Positions 7,701-13,185 of a DNA stretch of 15,450 nt are shown here, in pieces. The stretch is from NCBI GenBank assembly GCA_012514125.1, contig JAAZAW010000126.1, positions 1 through 15,450 of the forward strand, given 5' to 3'. The notes beneath the pieces were generated by a model. The model searched no databases. It was given only the letters and a program-made list of their open reading frames with translations, and was not told the DNA's origin. Numbering within the stretch: the first letter of the stretch is position 1; every line of letters begins with the position of its first letter. Source of the DNA: Phycisphaerae bacterium (GTDB lineage Bacteria; Planctomycetota; Phycisphaerae; JAAYCJ01). The translations under genes and the position numbers were made by a program.

Positions 7701-9414
7701 GACCAGCGGGCAGGGACAGGACCAGTTTTTTATGAAGATGATCGCCGCATTGTCCGAAAGAGTGAGCCAGAAAGACCCTGCGGGTGTGGCGGCGGTGGTA
7801 TCGGCGGTGATCCGCCGGGAGGAGATGTCGCTGATTCCATCGCAGGAGTTCCATTGGGAACCTAAACAATATCTGGTGGATTTGGGACGCGGGATGTCGT
7901 CGTTTAGAAATCCCATGAGGATGCCGTTGGGGATGATTCCCATGCAGGGGATGATGCAAGCTGGTGCGGTGGACGATTCGAAGGCTAAGGTTTCGCCGAC
8001 ATACGACCCTGGATTTGATTTTCCCACGATGAATTCTGTGCAGGGAATGATGGAGCAAAGGGCAGCGATTGCGGGTATGGAGCTGATGAGCAAGTTGGAC
8101 AATGCCCAGCGATATCTCAAGCCGTTGAAGGAATTGAGTTATTATCGTTATCTGGCGGGATTCATGCTCTGGCGGATCGGCTACGACGCGGAAGGTGAGG
8201 AACTCATTGAGTTATTGTCGGGGTCGAATGATTCGAATAAGGATTTATATTTAAAGTTTCTGGCGATCGATCAGCTTCAACGGTTGGGGAATTCGAAATT
8301 GGGTGTGGTTTTCACCAAAACCCTGAATCGCACGGCGGATCGGGCGACGCAGGCAAAGTTGGGTGACGGTGTTTTGTACCTGTCGATGCAGACATGGAAG
8401 GACCAGATGACAGGCAGGACGTCGGTATTACGCGATTCCCGGCAGGTGGCTTCGCAGGTGGAGGCCTGGCGGCCGAAGATCGAGTCTCGCGGTTATGACA
8501 AATTATTGGCGGATCGTGCTCTGATTGTGCTTTCGACGCTTCAGGAAAGCGATCAGTCGCTTAAGTGGATGGCGGATATGGTTCGTTTGCAGTGTTCGCG
8601 ACATGACCCGGTGTCGGAGACGGCTGTGGGGGAGTCGGTTCGCATTCTCCGATCGCTTAACCCTTCGGGTAAAGGGTCGGTGCTGGAGTTTTATCTGACG
8701 GTTTTGAACCAGACGATCGATCCTGAAAAGGCTCGTCAGGCGGCCGAGAAGAATCGTGCGATGTCGATGATGCCGCCGGAGATGATGCCGCCGATTCATG
8801 GGGGTATGAAGCCGGAACCAAACAGACGACGGAACACGCCGGTGAAACGGGTTCCTCCTGTTACCGTTTATCAATCGATTGGTCCGATGGTGATCCAGGC
8901 AATCGGGCAAATGAGCCAGGACGAGGTTCTTTCGGCGTTGATCGGGTTGTCCAGGTCCAGGCCCGATTTGATCGGGTCAATAGCGGTTGAGGTGTATCCG
9001 CGGGACAATCGTTATGGACAACGGTTGTTTCGGCAGTTGATCAACGATAGCAGCAAAGGTCCTGAGTTGAATGATCAGGTGCGATTGGGCATTGGTTATT
9101 TGTTGAGCAAGTCCGATCCACTGGCCTTTGAGTTGATGGTTCGGAGCGTGATCAAATCCGATTCCGTCGTCAGTGTGGAGAATCTGGATTCTCTGATCGC
9201 CTTGAATGAGGAAGGTCAATTGCCGGAATCCTTCGACATGAAAAACGCGGTCAAGACGATCATTCAGGGGTTGATGATGGAAAAACGCATCGGCAGAGAG
9301 GTATCGCAGGCAATTCAGAAAATAAGCGATGCGGGCAGAGAACTGGGTGATCGAGAAATTGACAAAATGATCGATCGACTTAATCTGGTTCAGGCGGGAC
9401 CTCGCGCGAGGTGA
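4708..9414 (+). CDS. giant membrane-anchored protein with Met/Pro-rich segments, function unknown
   Basis: I do not recognise a family for this 1568-residue product. A lysine-rich N-terminus is followed by one hydrophobic helix (about residues 22-43), which looks like an uncleaved signal anchor placing the rest outside the cytoplasm. A glycine linker follows, then Met/Pro/Gly-rich low-complexity stretches near 51-85, 298-321, 502-565, 610-630, 1070-1088 and 1350-1370, with motifs such as MMPPEMMPP and GMMMGPPMMGMG. Between them are long amphipathic helical stretches; around 830-890 the pattern of leucines and alanines with LRALSVLGAIGD resembles HEAT repeats. The ATG at 4708 has GGGG at 4696-4699 as ribosome site; ATG 4750 is an alternative that still keeps the anchor. 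Third positions are dominated by G and T, unlike the C-rich neighbours. It stands alone between a repeat cluster and a terminator. An envelope scaffold or metal-binding role is conceivable but unproven. Confidence 0.85.
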   Translation: MALNQKKSGKKETTMPSRNKQYILLGVVVGLFAFAGVMFFSYSGGSGGGGGPSQPATMMEPQFGVGPGGPMGPAGPAIPEPVSLSNIEKPKDDPVGARLISKIGEYFKRYEAAVKTGNWKELGGWAYSQGLYVEGIYNDAMDNGVSKLRPRFHENLVTVTDPTSAETVLMNQQDYEKTQTQKLSRRMFSYRKTAERIASLETGMGSSNLANLASLLVEADTLRGRELYFESIKDEKFYPILMRAVEQGYLGHELENQAWRGSWAEPVPMNLWLLEQLIDLDPSVFEQTKKKDGEKPAEGPMGPGGPPPGMYPGMGPMVQEVLPGLEHRKLLLSILSRRGGMVSSSLIGKLIAKDTHNTLLKGIMQGQVDSRLLMRFSGIYAEPMVASLSGAFKTLDVSSQGWPVVVELLAGLNNDRINYMIFDRTSGQGVLTGRTVFLLCAGSSGYTLDELTKFVENSKVADVPVESIVAMWTEISPHAKQSLWGVVSALIPDVNIGDPQTMPMGGMPMPEESRRIRGVRMPDGMMPPGPGMPPEMMPPPGMMPPPGMPGYPPAMVMPSGTGGKSQAMRTHGWPLERHFKAGVDGESAKKFLMALGRLKVDSSKVARSNMGPGMMMGPPMMGMGPMTAGVDDMGKLRIRQSALRSLVVLDDSSLANYYRELIDDAQVGDFARLGLCVLDDRESIKPLLNHFWKHPLEINTVLTLNGVTNNPELDKVAAKPGKISVPLDAMGLPRAGCSARDAMIYFDYREAGQAFLSALGELITHKDPFDNPQQVADAVCALIEGLGQWSVPETASTLADLVESTSDFGLRGDAGPGYGSPGQNSLPMQVRLRALSVLGAIGDSESMNVILRLATYSRKGEILGLAAQMALAKRGTADAGYLFLDMLDPAKADKSGANTGNIAAQIARIDSAFKSVEDIALLGLSRIELNEIQVPRAIQLIRTFGEQKNASVPDLQERLVLSLLRAGQGPVLHAISEMIDSAPIKTGAGAQEPFYWNQTSGQGQDQFFMKMIAALSERVSQKDPAGVAAVVSAVIRREEMSLIPSQEFHWEPKQYLVDLGRGMSSFRNPMRMPLGMIPMQGMMQAGAVDDSKAKVSPTYDPGFDFPTMNSVQGMMEQRAAIAGMELMSKLDNAQRYLKPLKELSYYRYLAGFMLWRIGYDAEGEELIELLSGSNDSNKDLYLKFLAIDQLQRLGNSKLGVVFTKTLNRTADRATQAKLGDGVLYLSMQTWKDQMTGRTSVLRDSRQVASQVEAWRPKIESRGYDKLLADRALIVLSTLQESDQSLKWMADMVRLQCSRHDPVSETAVGESVRILRSLNPSGKGSVLEFYLTVLNQTIDPEKARQAAEKNRAMSMMPPEMMPPIHGGMKPEPNRRRNTPVKRVPPVTVYQSIGPMVIQAIGQMSQDEVLSALIGLSRSRPDLIGSIAVEVYPRDNRYGQRLFRQLINDSSKGPELNDQVRLGIGYLLSKSDPLAFELMVRSVIKSDSVVSVENLDSLIALNEEGQLPESFDMKNAVKTIIQGLMMEKRIGREVSQAIQKISDAGRELGDREIDKMIDRLNLVQAGPRAR

Positions 9415-9450
9415 GAAAAACTGTCTGTAAAGAAAATTGTTGATGATTGA

Positions 9451-9485
9451 ATAACGGCTGGAGATTTTCTTCAGCCGTTTTATTA
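9451..9485. terminator. bidirectional intrinsic terminator between convergent genes
   Basis: AACGGCTGGAGA (9453-9464) pairs with TTTTCTTCAGCCGTT-side bases (9468-9479) to give a stem of about 12 base pairs, one of them a G-U pair, closed by a TTT loop, with TTTTATT following on the + strand. It sits between the long + strand gene and the - strand queC gene and can serve both. Confidence 0.8.
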
Positions 9486-9524
9486 TGCCGGTTCATTGGA
9501 AAAGTCGTTTTTGTCTCTGATTTT

Positions 9525-10229
9525 TCAAAATTGGTAAGCGATGGGATCGACCTCTCCGATGCTTTGGAAGGCGTTTTTTCGGATAATGCACGAATCACAT
9601 CGCCCGCAGGCGATTCCGTCGGGGCTGGGGTTGTAGCAGGACCATGTTAACGAATAATCGACGCCGAGATCGAGTCCCAGTTGAATAATCTGAGGCTTGT
9701 TGAGGTTCATGAGAGGGGCATGGATGGATATTTTTTGTCCACTGACGCCCGCGTTGGTGGCGAGATTGGCCAATTTTTCAAACGCCTGGATGAATTCGGG
9801 CCTGCAATCGGGATAACCGGAATAGTCGACGGCATTGGCGCCGATGAATAAATCGAAAGCACCGACATTTTCGGCATAGGCCAAAGCCATAGCGAGAAAA
9901 ACCGTATTTCGTGCCGGGACGTATGTGGAAGGGACATGTCGGGACATTTCGTTTTGATCGCGATCGAGAGGTACGGGCGGTCCGGCGGTAAGGGACGAAG
10001 AGTCGAAAAGTTGCGGATCAAGCCTGATGATTCGATGTCGATCGGTGATGTTGAACGATTGAGCAATCTTTCTGGAAGCATCGATTTCAATTTGATGACG
10101 CTGCCCGTAGAGGAAAGTCAATGCGTGGCAGAAATAGCCCTGATTGACGGCAACGGCGAGCGTGGTGGATGAATCGAGACCTCCGCTCAGAAGAACAACG
10201 GCCTGTTTTTTTTCAAAAGTTTGTTCCAT
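9525..10229 (-). CDS. queC: 7-cyano-7-deazaguanine (preQ0) synthase QueC
   Basis: QueC converts 7-carboxy-7-deazaguanine to preQ0 with ATP and ammonia, a cytoplasmic step towards queuosine in tRNA. The 234-residue product has the PP-loop ATP-pyrophosphatase motif SGGLDSS (15-21), the family segment YVPARN (103-108), and IGANAVDYSGYPDCR (129-143). Its C-terminal zinc-binding cysteines are Cys198, Cys208, Cys211 and Cys214 in the order C-x9-C-x2-C-x2-C. Length is normal for the family. The frame is open to a TTG at 10244, but the ATG at 10229 with GGGA nine bases upstream is the better start. No other queuosine genes are in the window. It converges on the giant anchored-protein gene across a shared terminator. 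Confidence 0.97.
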   Translation of the reverse strand: MEQTFEKKQAVVLLSGGLDSSTTLAVAVNQGYFCHALTFLYGQRHQIEIDASRKIAQSFNITDRHRIIRLDPQLFDSSSLTAGPPVPLDRDQNEMSRHVPSTYVPARNTVFLAMALAYAENVGAFDLFIGANAVDYSGYPDCRPEFIQAFEKLANLATNAGVSGQKISIHAPLMNLNKPQIIQLGLDLGVDYSLTWSCYNPSPDGIACGRCDSCIIRKNAFQSIGEVDPIAYQF

Positions 10230-10267
10230 GATCGAGTTTCCCAAAAAAAATATTTGTGACCTTTAAT

Positions 10268-10296
10268 AGTGTAGCATGATTTTCGAAATAAGCCAA
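10268..10296 (-). promoter_or_regulatory. probable sigma70-type promoter of queC
   Basis: On the minus strand a TTGGCT -35 (10296-10291) and TACACT -10 (10273-10268) are separated by exactly 17 bases. A TG one base before the -10 gives an extended -10 element. Transcription would start about 30 bases before the queC ATG. Confidence 0.55.
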
Positions 10297-10600
10297 TACA
10301 TGCTTTTAAAGGGACTCATTTGATAATTTTGATTTTAAACTGCCGAGTGGACGCTTTTTGAGAATGGATATTTTTTGTGCCGATGATCATCACAGAATTA
10401 AGCTTTTTACAGGAAATGCCGAAATAAGATATATCGCAACACGAGTGATATTTTGACAATTGAAAAATCGGAACGAGAAAAATGAGGTGTGACAGATTTC
10501 TTCATCAATGAATTGTGATGCAAAAGATGATCGACGTGGCAGAAATTTCAAAGTCGCATACAGAAAATTATCCTATGATCGTTTGTTTCGTATTTTTCTC

Positions 10601-10635
10601 TTGACAAAATCGACGAACAAAGACCAAATTACACT
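10601..10635 (+). promoter_or_regulatory. possible promoter of the histone-like gene
   Basis: A consensus -35 TTGACA lies at 10601-10606. No -10 matches well at the ideal spacing: the best nearby hexamers are CAAATT (10625-10630, 18-base spacer) and TACACT (10630-10635, 23-base spacer). The position, 55 to 90 bases ahead of the ATG, suits this gene. Confidence 0.35.
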
Positions 10636-10676
10636 TAAGTGTTGTGCTCTTTGGAAACCTATCTTTTTTTTCTAAT

Positions 10677-10682
10677 GGGAGG
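10677..10682 (+). promoter_or_regulatory. strong ribosome binding site deciding the start at 10690
   Basis: GGGAGG ends seven bases before the ATG at 10690. The frame is open upstream to 10639, but the extra 17 residues are unlike the Lys/Ala-rich body and would include this site, so they are excluded. Confidence 0.8.
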
Positions 10683-10689
10683 CCAAATT

Positions 10690-10920
10690 ATGGCAAAGAA
10701 AGCGACCACAAAGAAAGCCACAGCTAAGAAGAAAGCTCCGGCAAAAAAGGCTCCGGCGAAGAAAGCCCCGGCGAAAAAAGCTCCGGCAAAAAAAGCGACT
10801 ACCAAAAAAGCCACGGTAAAGAAAACAGCCGCTAAAAAACCTGCCGCGAAAAAAACAACCGCCAAAAAGCCGGCCGCAAAGTGCGCATCGAAGAGCTGTG
10901 CTAAATCCTCAAAGAAGTAG
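10690..10920 (+). CDS. histone H1-like lysine/alanine-rich DNA-binding protein
   Basis: This 76-residue, very basic protein is almost entirely Lys, Ala, Thr and Pro, built from KKAPA, KKATT and KKPAAKK units. It resembles the C-terminal tail of eukaryotic histone H1 and the bacterial H1-like proteins of the chlamydial Hc2 type. It is expected to be disordered, to bind DNA without sequence specificity and to condense or organise the nucleoid. There is no folded domain. Near the C-terminus Cys65 and Cys70 interrupt the pattern (AAKCASKSCAK), unusual for such tails; they might bind a metal or form a disulphide. The strong ribosome site, the consensus -35 and the three downstream hairpins suggest an abundantly expressed single-gene unit. 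Class is clear, exact role is inferred. Confidence 0.85.
   Translation: MAKKATTKKATAKKKAPAKKAPAKKAPAKKAPAKKATTKKATVKKTAAKKPAAKKTTAKKPAAKCASKSCAKSSKK
10729..10788 (+). repeat. four tandem 15-base units encoding KKAPA
   Basis: Units start at 10729, 10744, 10759 and 10774 and each encodes Lys-Lys-Ala-Pro-Ala. Lys and Ala codons alternate (AAG/AAA, GCT/GCC, GCA/GCG) while proline is always CCG. The units are therefore older duplications, or selection keeps the protein rather than the DNA constant. Confidence 0.85.
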
Positions 10921-10935
10921 ACAGCATGGTAATGA

Positions 10936-10955
10936 CTCATCGCCTCTGCGATGAG
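10936..10955 (+). terminator. first of three hairpins after the histone-like gene
   Basis: CTCATCGC (10936-10943) pairs perfectly with GCGATGAG (10948-10955) across a four-base CTCT loop, 15 bases after the stop codon. No T-run follows, so alone it would be an RNA-stabilising hairpin rather than a terminator. Confidence 0.5.
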
Positions 10956-10956
10956 C

Positions 10957-10975
10957 CCTTGAGCGAACTTCAAGG
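10957..10975 (+). terminator. second hairpin after the histone-like gene
   Basis: CCTTGA (10957-10962) pairs with TCAAGG (10970-10975) across seven bases. No T-run follows. It sits between the first hairpin and the strong terminator. Confidence 0.4.
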
Positions 10976-10980
10976 TGAAG

Positions 10981-11026
10981 AAAAAATGGAAAGTCCTCTG
11001 CCACGGCGGGACTTTCCATTTTTTCG
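10981..11026. terminator. strong, probably bidirectional intrinsic terminator
   Basis: AAAAAATGGAAAGTC (10981-10995) pairs with all 15 bases of GACTTTCCATTTTTT (11010-11024), closed by a GC-rich loop. The T-run serves the + strand histone-like gene. The complementary A-run gives an equivalent T-run on the minus strand for the coaX transcript ending at 11138. Confidence 0.8.
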
Positions 11027-11137
11027 TTTTTACGGGAATCGATACGAAATAAAGGCATTATTGTACGAAATCCATTGCAATACAACGAGGTCCGCCACGC
11101 CCCATCCTGCCGAATTTCCGGGGAAATTCCCTCATCT

Positions 11138-11902
11138 TCATTCTTCCTCGCCAGCCCAGAGCTTCAGAGTCAGTTCGATGCCCAGAAGTTGTAAATCGTC
11201 CACCATGGCGTGAATGAAATCACAATGTTCAGCGATGATTTTACTGTCGCCGCCGGTGACGATAAGCTCGGGCCAACGACCCAGGTGGGTGGCGAAACGT
11301 TCGACAATTTCACGCAGGGCCCCGACGGCTCCGAAAATAATACCGGCGGAAATGGCATCGGGGGTATTTCGTCCCCAGGGGGTTTCCGGCGCCTGGAGCC
11401 GGACCAGGGGCAGTTGGGCAGTGTGTTCGGCGAGACTTTGTGCCGACAAACTCAGACCTGGAAGGATCACGCCACCTATAAAAACACCGTTCTCATTGAC
11501 ACAATCGATGGTAATGGCAGTACCGAAACTGGCGACGGCGACAGCATGACCCATGCGTTCAAAGGCCATCGCTGCCGAAACCACCCGATCGCATCCGACG
11601 GTTTTTTCGTCGGTCAGGTCCAGCTTGAGCGGTAAAGGAATATCTTTGCCGATGACTTTAGGCTCGACATCGAAGGTATGTGAAATTTTTTGACAGACCT
11701 GGCTGCAAATGTCTGGAACGACCGAGCAAATAATGATCGGCATGGGAGCATTGGTGAAAAATTCATCATGAAAGTGCCCGATAGCCCGGATCAGCTCGGT
11801 CAAATCGCCGGTTTTGGTCGATTTTTTTTCAAGAATTTTCTGTTCTTCCACCACGGCGATACGCGTATGGGTGTTTCCGAGGTCTATCGCGATAATTTTC
11901 AT
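11138..11902 (-). CDS. coaX: type III pantothenate kinase CoaX (variant active site)
   Basis: CoaX phosphorylates pantothenate, the first step of coenzyme A synthesis, in the cytoplasm, and is an ASKHA-fold kinase. The 254-residue product has the phosphate-binding DLGNTHTR (7-14) with Asp7, the GCDRVVSAA segment (103-111) with Asp105, and SFGTAITID (125-133) followed by GVFIGGVILPGL. The last block is normally D-F-G-T-A-T-T; here the aspartate at position 125 is serine. Asp6, Asp105 and Asp125 are, as I recall, the three conserved aspartates of the Thermotoga maritima enzyme, so catalysis may be altered. It starts 5 bases after the obg stop and uses GGGAG inside the end of obg as ribosome site, so the two are translated from one transcript. 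Length is normal and the start is clear. Confidence 0.92.
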   Translation of the reverse strand: MKIIAIDLGNTHTRIAVVEEQKILEKKSTKTGDLTELIRAIGHFHDEFFTNAPMPIIICSVVPDICSQVCQKISHTFDVEPKVIGKDIPLPLKLDLTDEKTVGCDRVVSAAMAFERMGHAVAVASFGTAITIDCVNENGVFIGGVILPGLSLSAQSLAEHTAQLPLVRLQAPETPWGRNTPDAISAGIIFGAVGALREIVERFATHLGRWPELIVTGGDSKIIAEHCDFIHAMVDDLQLLGIELTLKLWAGEEE

Positions 11903-11907
11903 GTTTT

Positions 11908-12996
11908 TTATTCTCCCAAATCCAAAAATTCATCTTCTTCGCCCATCGGCTCTTCACTGAGGAAGAATTCGGGCGTTTTTTCATCGGAACGGGACTCGTC
12001 GAGGTCACGCTGCTCCTGGACCATGTACCAGAGTTTTTCAAGCAGGTTCACCAACCCCTTGCCTGTGACGGCTGAGATCGCCAGAATGGGCTTGCCCAGT
12101 TCATCGCGTAATTGATCGAGAATTTCATCCGCGTTGGTAAGGTCCATCTTATTGGCGACAATCAGCTCGGGCTTGGCGGCGAGAATGTTGGAGTATTTGT
12201 TCAATTCGTTCCGGATCATGTAATAATTTTCTGCCGGGTCCGAACCGTCGAAAGGCATGACATCGAGCAGATGGACAATCACCCGCGTTCGTTCGATATG
12301 TCTGAGGAAGGTGTCGCCCAGACCTGCGCCTTCGTGAGCGCCTTCGATCAGGCCCGGCAGGTCCGCGATCACCAGTCGTTTATGCCTCGAAAGTTCCGCA
12401 ATGCCGAGAACCGGATGAAGCGTCGTGAAAGGATAATCCGCAATTTTGGGTCTGGCTTCGGAAATGTGAGAAATCAGGGTCGATTTACCGGCGTTCGGTT
12501 TCCCGACAAGTCCGACGTCGGCGATTAATTTAAGTTCCAGACGCAGGTTTCGCTCCTGGCCCGGTTTGCCGGGTTCGGCGTGACGGGGGGCCTGCTCGAC
12601 CGGTGTGGTGAAATGAACATTGCCTCGTCCGCCCTTGCCCCCGCGTGCGATACAGACCTTTTCACGCGATTCCGTCAGGTCCTTGAGCAAAATTCCGGTG
12701 TCCTTATCATAAATGAGGGTGCCCCGCGGAACCTCAATCACCAGATGCTTTCCGCTTTTACCGGTCATTTTCTTGCCCATCCCTTTTTTACCGTCCTCCG
12801 CCCGCCAATGATGACGACCGGAAAAGTCCATGAGGGTATCGACGTTATCCACCGCGACGAAATAAACATTGCCGCCGTTACCACCGTCTCCGCCGTCCGG
12901 GCCGCCTCTGGGCACGTAAGCTTCCCGACGGAATCCGACACAACCGTCTCCGCCGTCTCCGCCTTTGACATAAATTTCAGCCTGGTCTACGAACAT
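11908..12996 (-). CDS. obgE: Obg family ribosome-associated GTPase
   Basis: Obg is an essential GTPase in 50S ribosome assembly and stress control. The 362-residue product opens with the glycine-rich Obg fold (about 1-157: KGGDGGDGCVGFRRE, RGGPDGGDGGNGGN, RGGKGGRGN). The GTPase domain has G1 GKPNAGKST (165-173), G2 around DYPFTT, G3 DLPGL (212-216), G4 NKMD (282-285) and G5 SAVTGKG (308-314). After the G domain only a short acidic tail of about 35 residues follows, so the OCT domain found in some Obg proteins is absent. The frame allows an ATG at 13005, but AAGGA (13011-13007) is only one base from it and ten from the ATG at 12996. The family begins with MFVD, so 12996 is chosen. It heads the obg-coaX operon and diverges from the UDP-sugar pyrophosphorylase gene. 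Confidence 0.97.
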   Translation of the reverse strand: MFVDQAEIYVKGGDGGDGCVGFRREAYVPRGGPDGGDGGNGGNVYFVAVDNVDTLMDFSGRHHWRAEDGKKGMGKKMTGKSGKHLVIEVPRGTLIYDKDTGILLKDLTESREKVCIARGGKGGRGNVHFTTPVEQAPRHAEPGKPGQERNLRLELKLIADVGLVGKPNAGKSTLISHISEARPKIADYPFTTLHPVLGIAELSRHKRLVIADLPGLIEGAHEGAGLGDTFLRHIERTRVIVHLLDVMPFDGSDPAENYYMIRNELNKYSNILAAKPELIVANKMDLTNADEILDQLRDELGKPILAISAVTGKGLVNLLEKLWYMVQEQRDLDESRSDEKTPEFFLSEEPMGEEDEFLDLGE

Positions 12997-13170
12997 GATT
13001 GACATATCCTTCTATAGAGCACAAAATGTACTTTGTTTTTATTTTTTCGATGTTTGCCGTCCGGATCGACCCACACAGGTTGATTGTATCCGACAAGGCC
13101 CATGAAAAAAAGATGTTCCTGCCGGCTGGAGGTTCTTGTCCGCCGGGGTATCGTGATTGGTATTATAACG

Positions 13171-13175
13171 AGGAG
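13171..13175 (+). promoter_or_regulatory. ribosome binding site deciding the start at 13186
   Basis: AGGAG lies ten bases before the ATG at 13186. The open frame continues upstream to a TTG at 13084, but the 34 extra residues are Arg/Cys-rich, do not resemble the family and have no ribosome site. A TATTATAAC box at 13161-13169 just ahead could be a -10 element giving a very short leader. Confidence 0.55.
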
Positions 13176-13185
13176 TCCGCGAACG

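Larger units (their letters stand above)
10230..10689. other. AT-rich divergent intergenic region between queC and the histone-like gene
   Basis: These 460 bases carry no convincing gene. They hold the queC promoter at the left end and TTGACA boxes at 10453-10458 and 10601-10606. A perfect 10-base palindrome GATGATCATC is at 10382-10391. A possible promoter-like pair is TTTACA 10406-10411 with TATATC 10430-10435 (18-base spacer). No preQ1 riboswitch-like structure is visible, and the predicted queC leader is too short for one. A small RNA or a regulator site is possible but nothing supports a specific call. Confidence 0.6.

Noticed and set aside
10230..10290. preQ1 riboswitch ahead of queC
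   Set aside because: No preQ1 aptamer-like hairpin with an A-rich tail is visible, and the likely leader of about 30 bases is too short.
10690..10920. CRISPR-like or other DNA repeat array
   Set aside because: The repetition is the Lys/Ala codon pattern of a protein-coding gene, with no spacers.
10659..10973. Minus-strand frame with many AAFF/AGAFF repeats opposite the histone-like gene
   Set aside because: It is the reverse complement of the Lys/Ala codons and looks hydrophobic only for that reason.
10926..11213. 95-codon + strand frame after the histone-like gene
   Set aside because: It runs through three RNA hairpins and into the end of coaX on the other strand, with no family resemblance.
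13084..13185. N-terminal extension of the UDP-sugar pyrophosphorylase from a TTG at 13084
   Set aside because: The 34 residues do not resemble the family, and the only good ribosome site is just upstream of the ATG at 13186.
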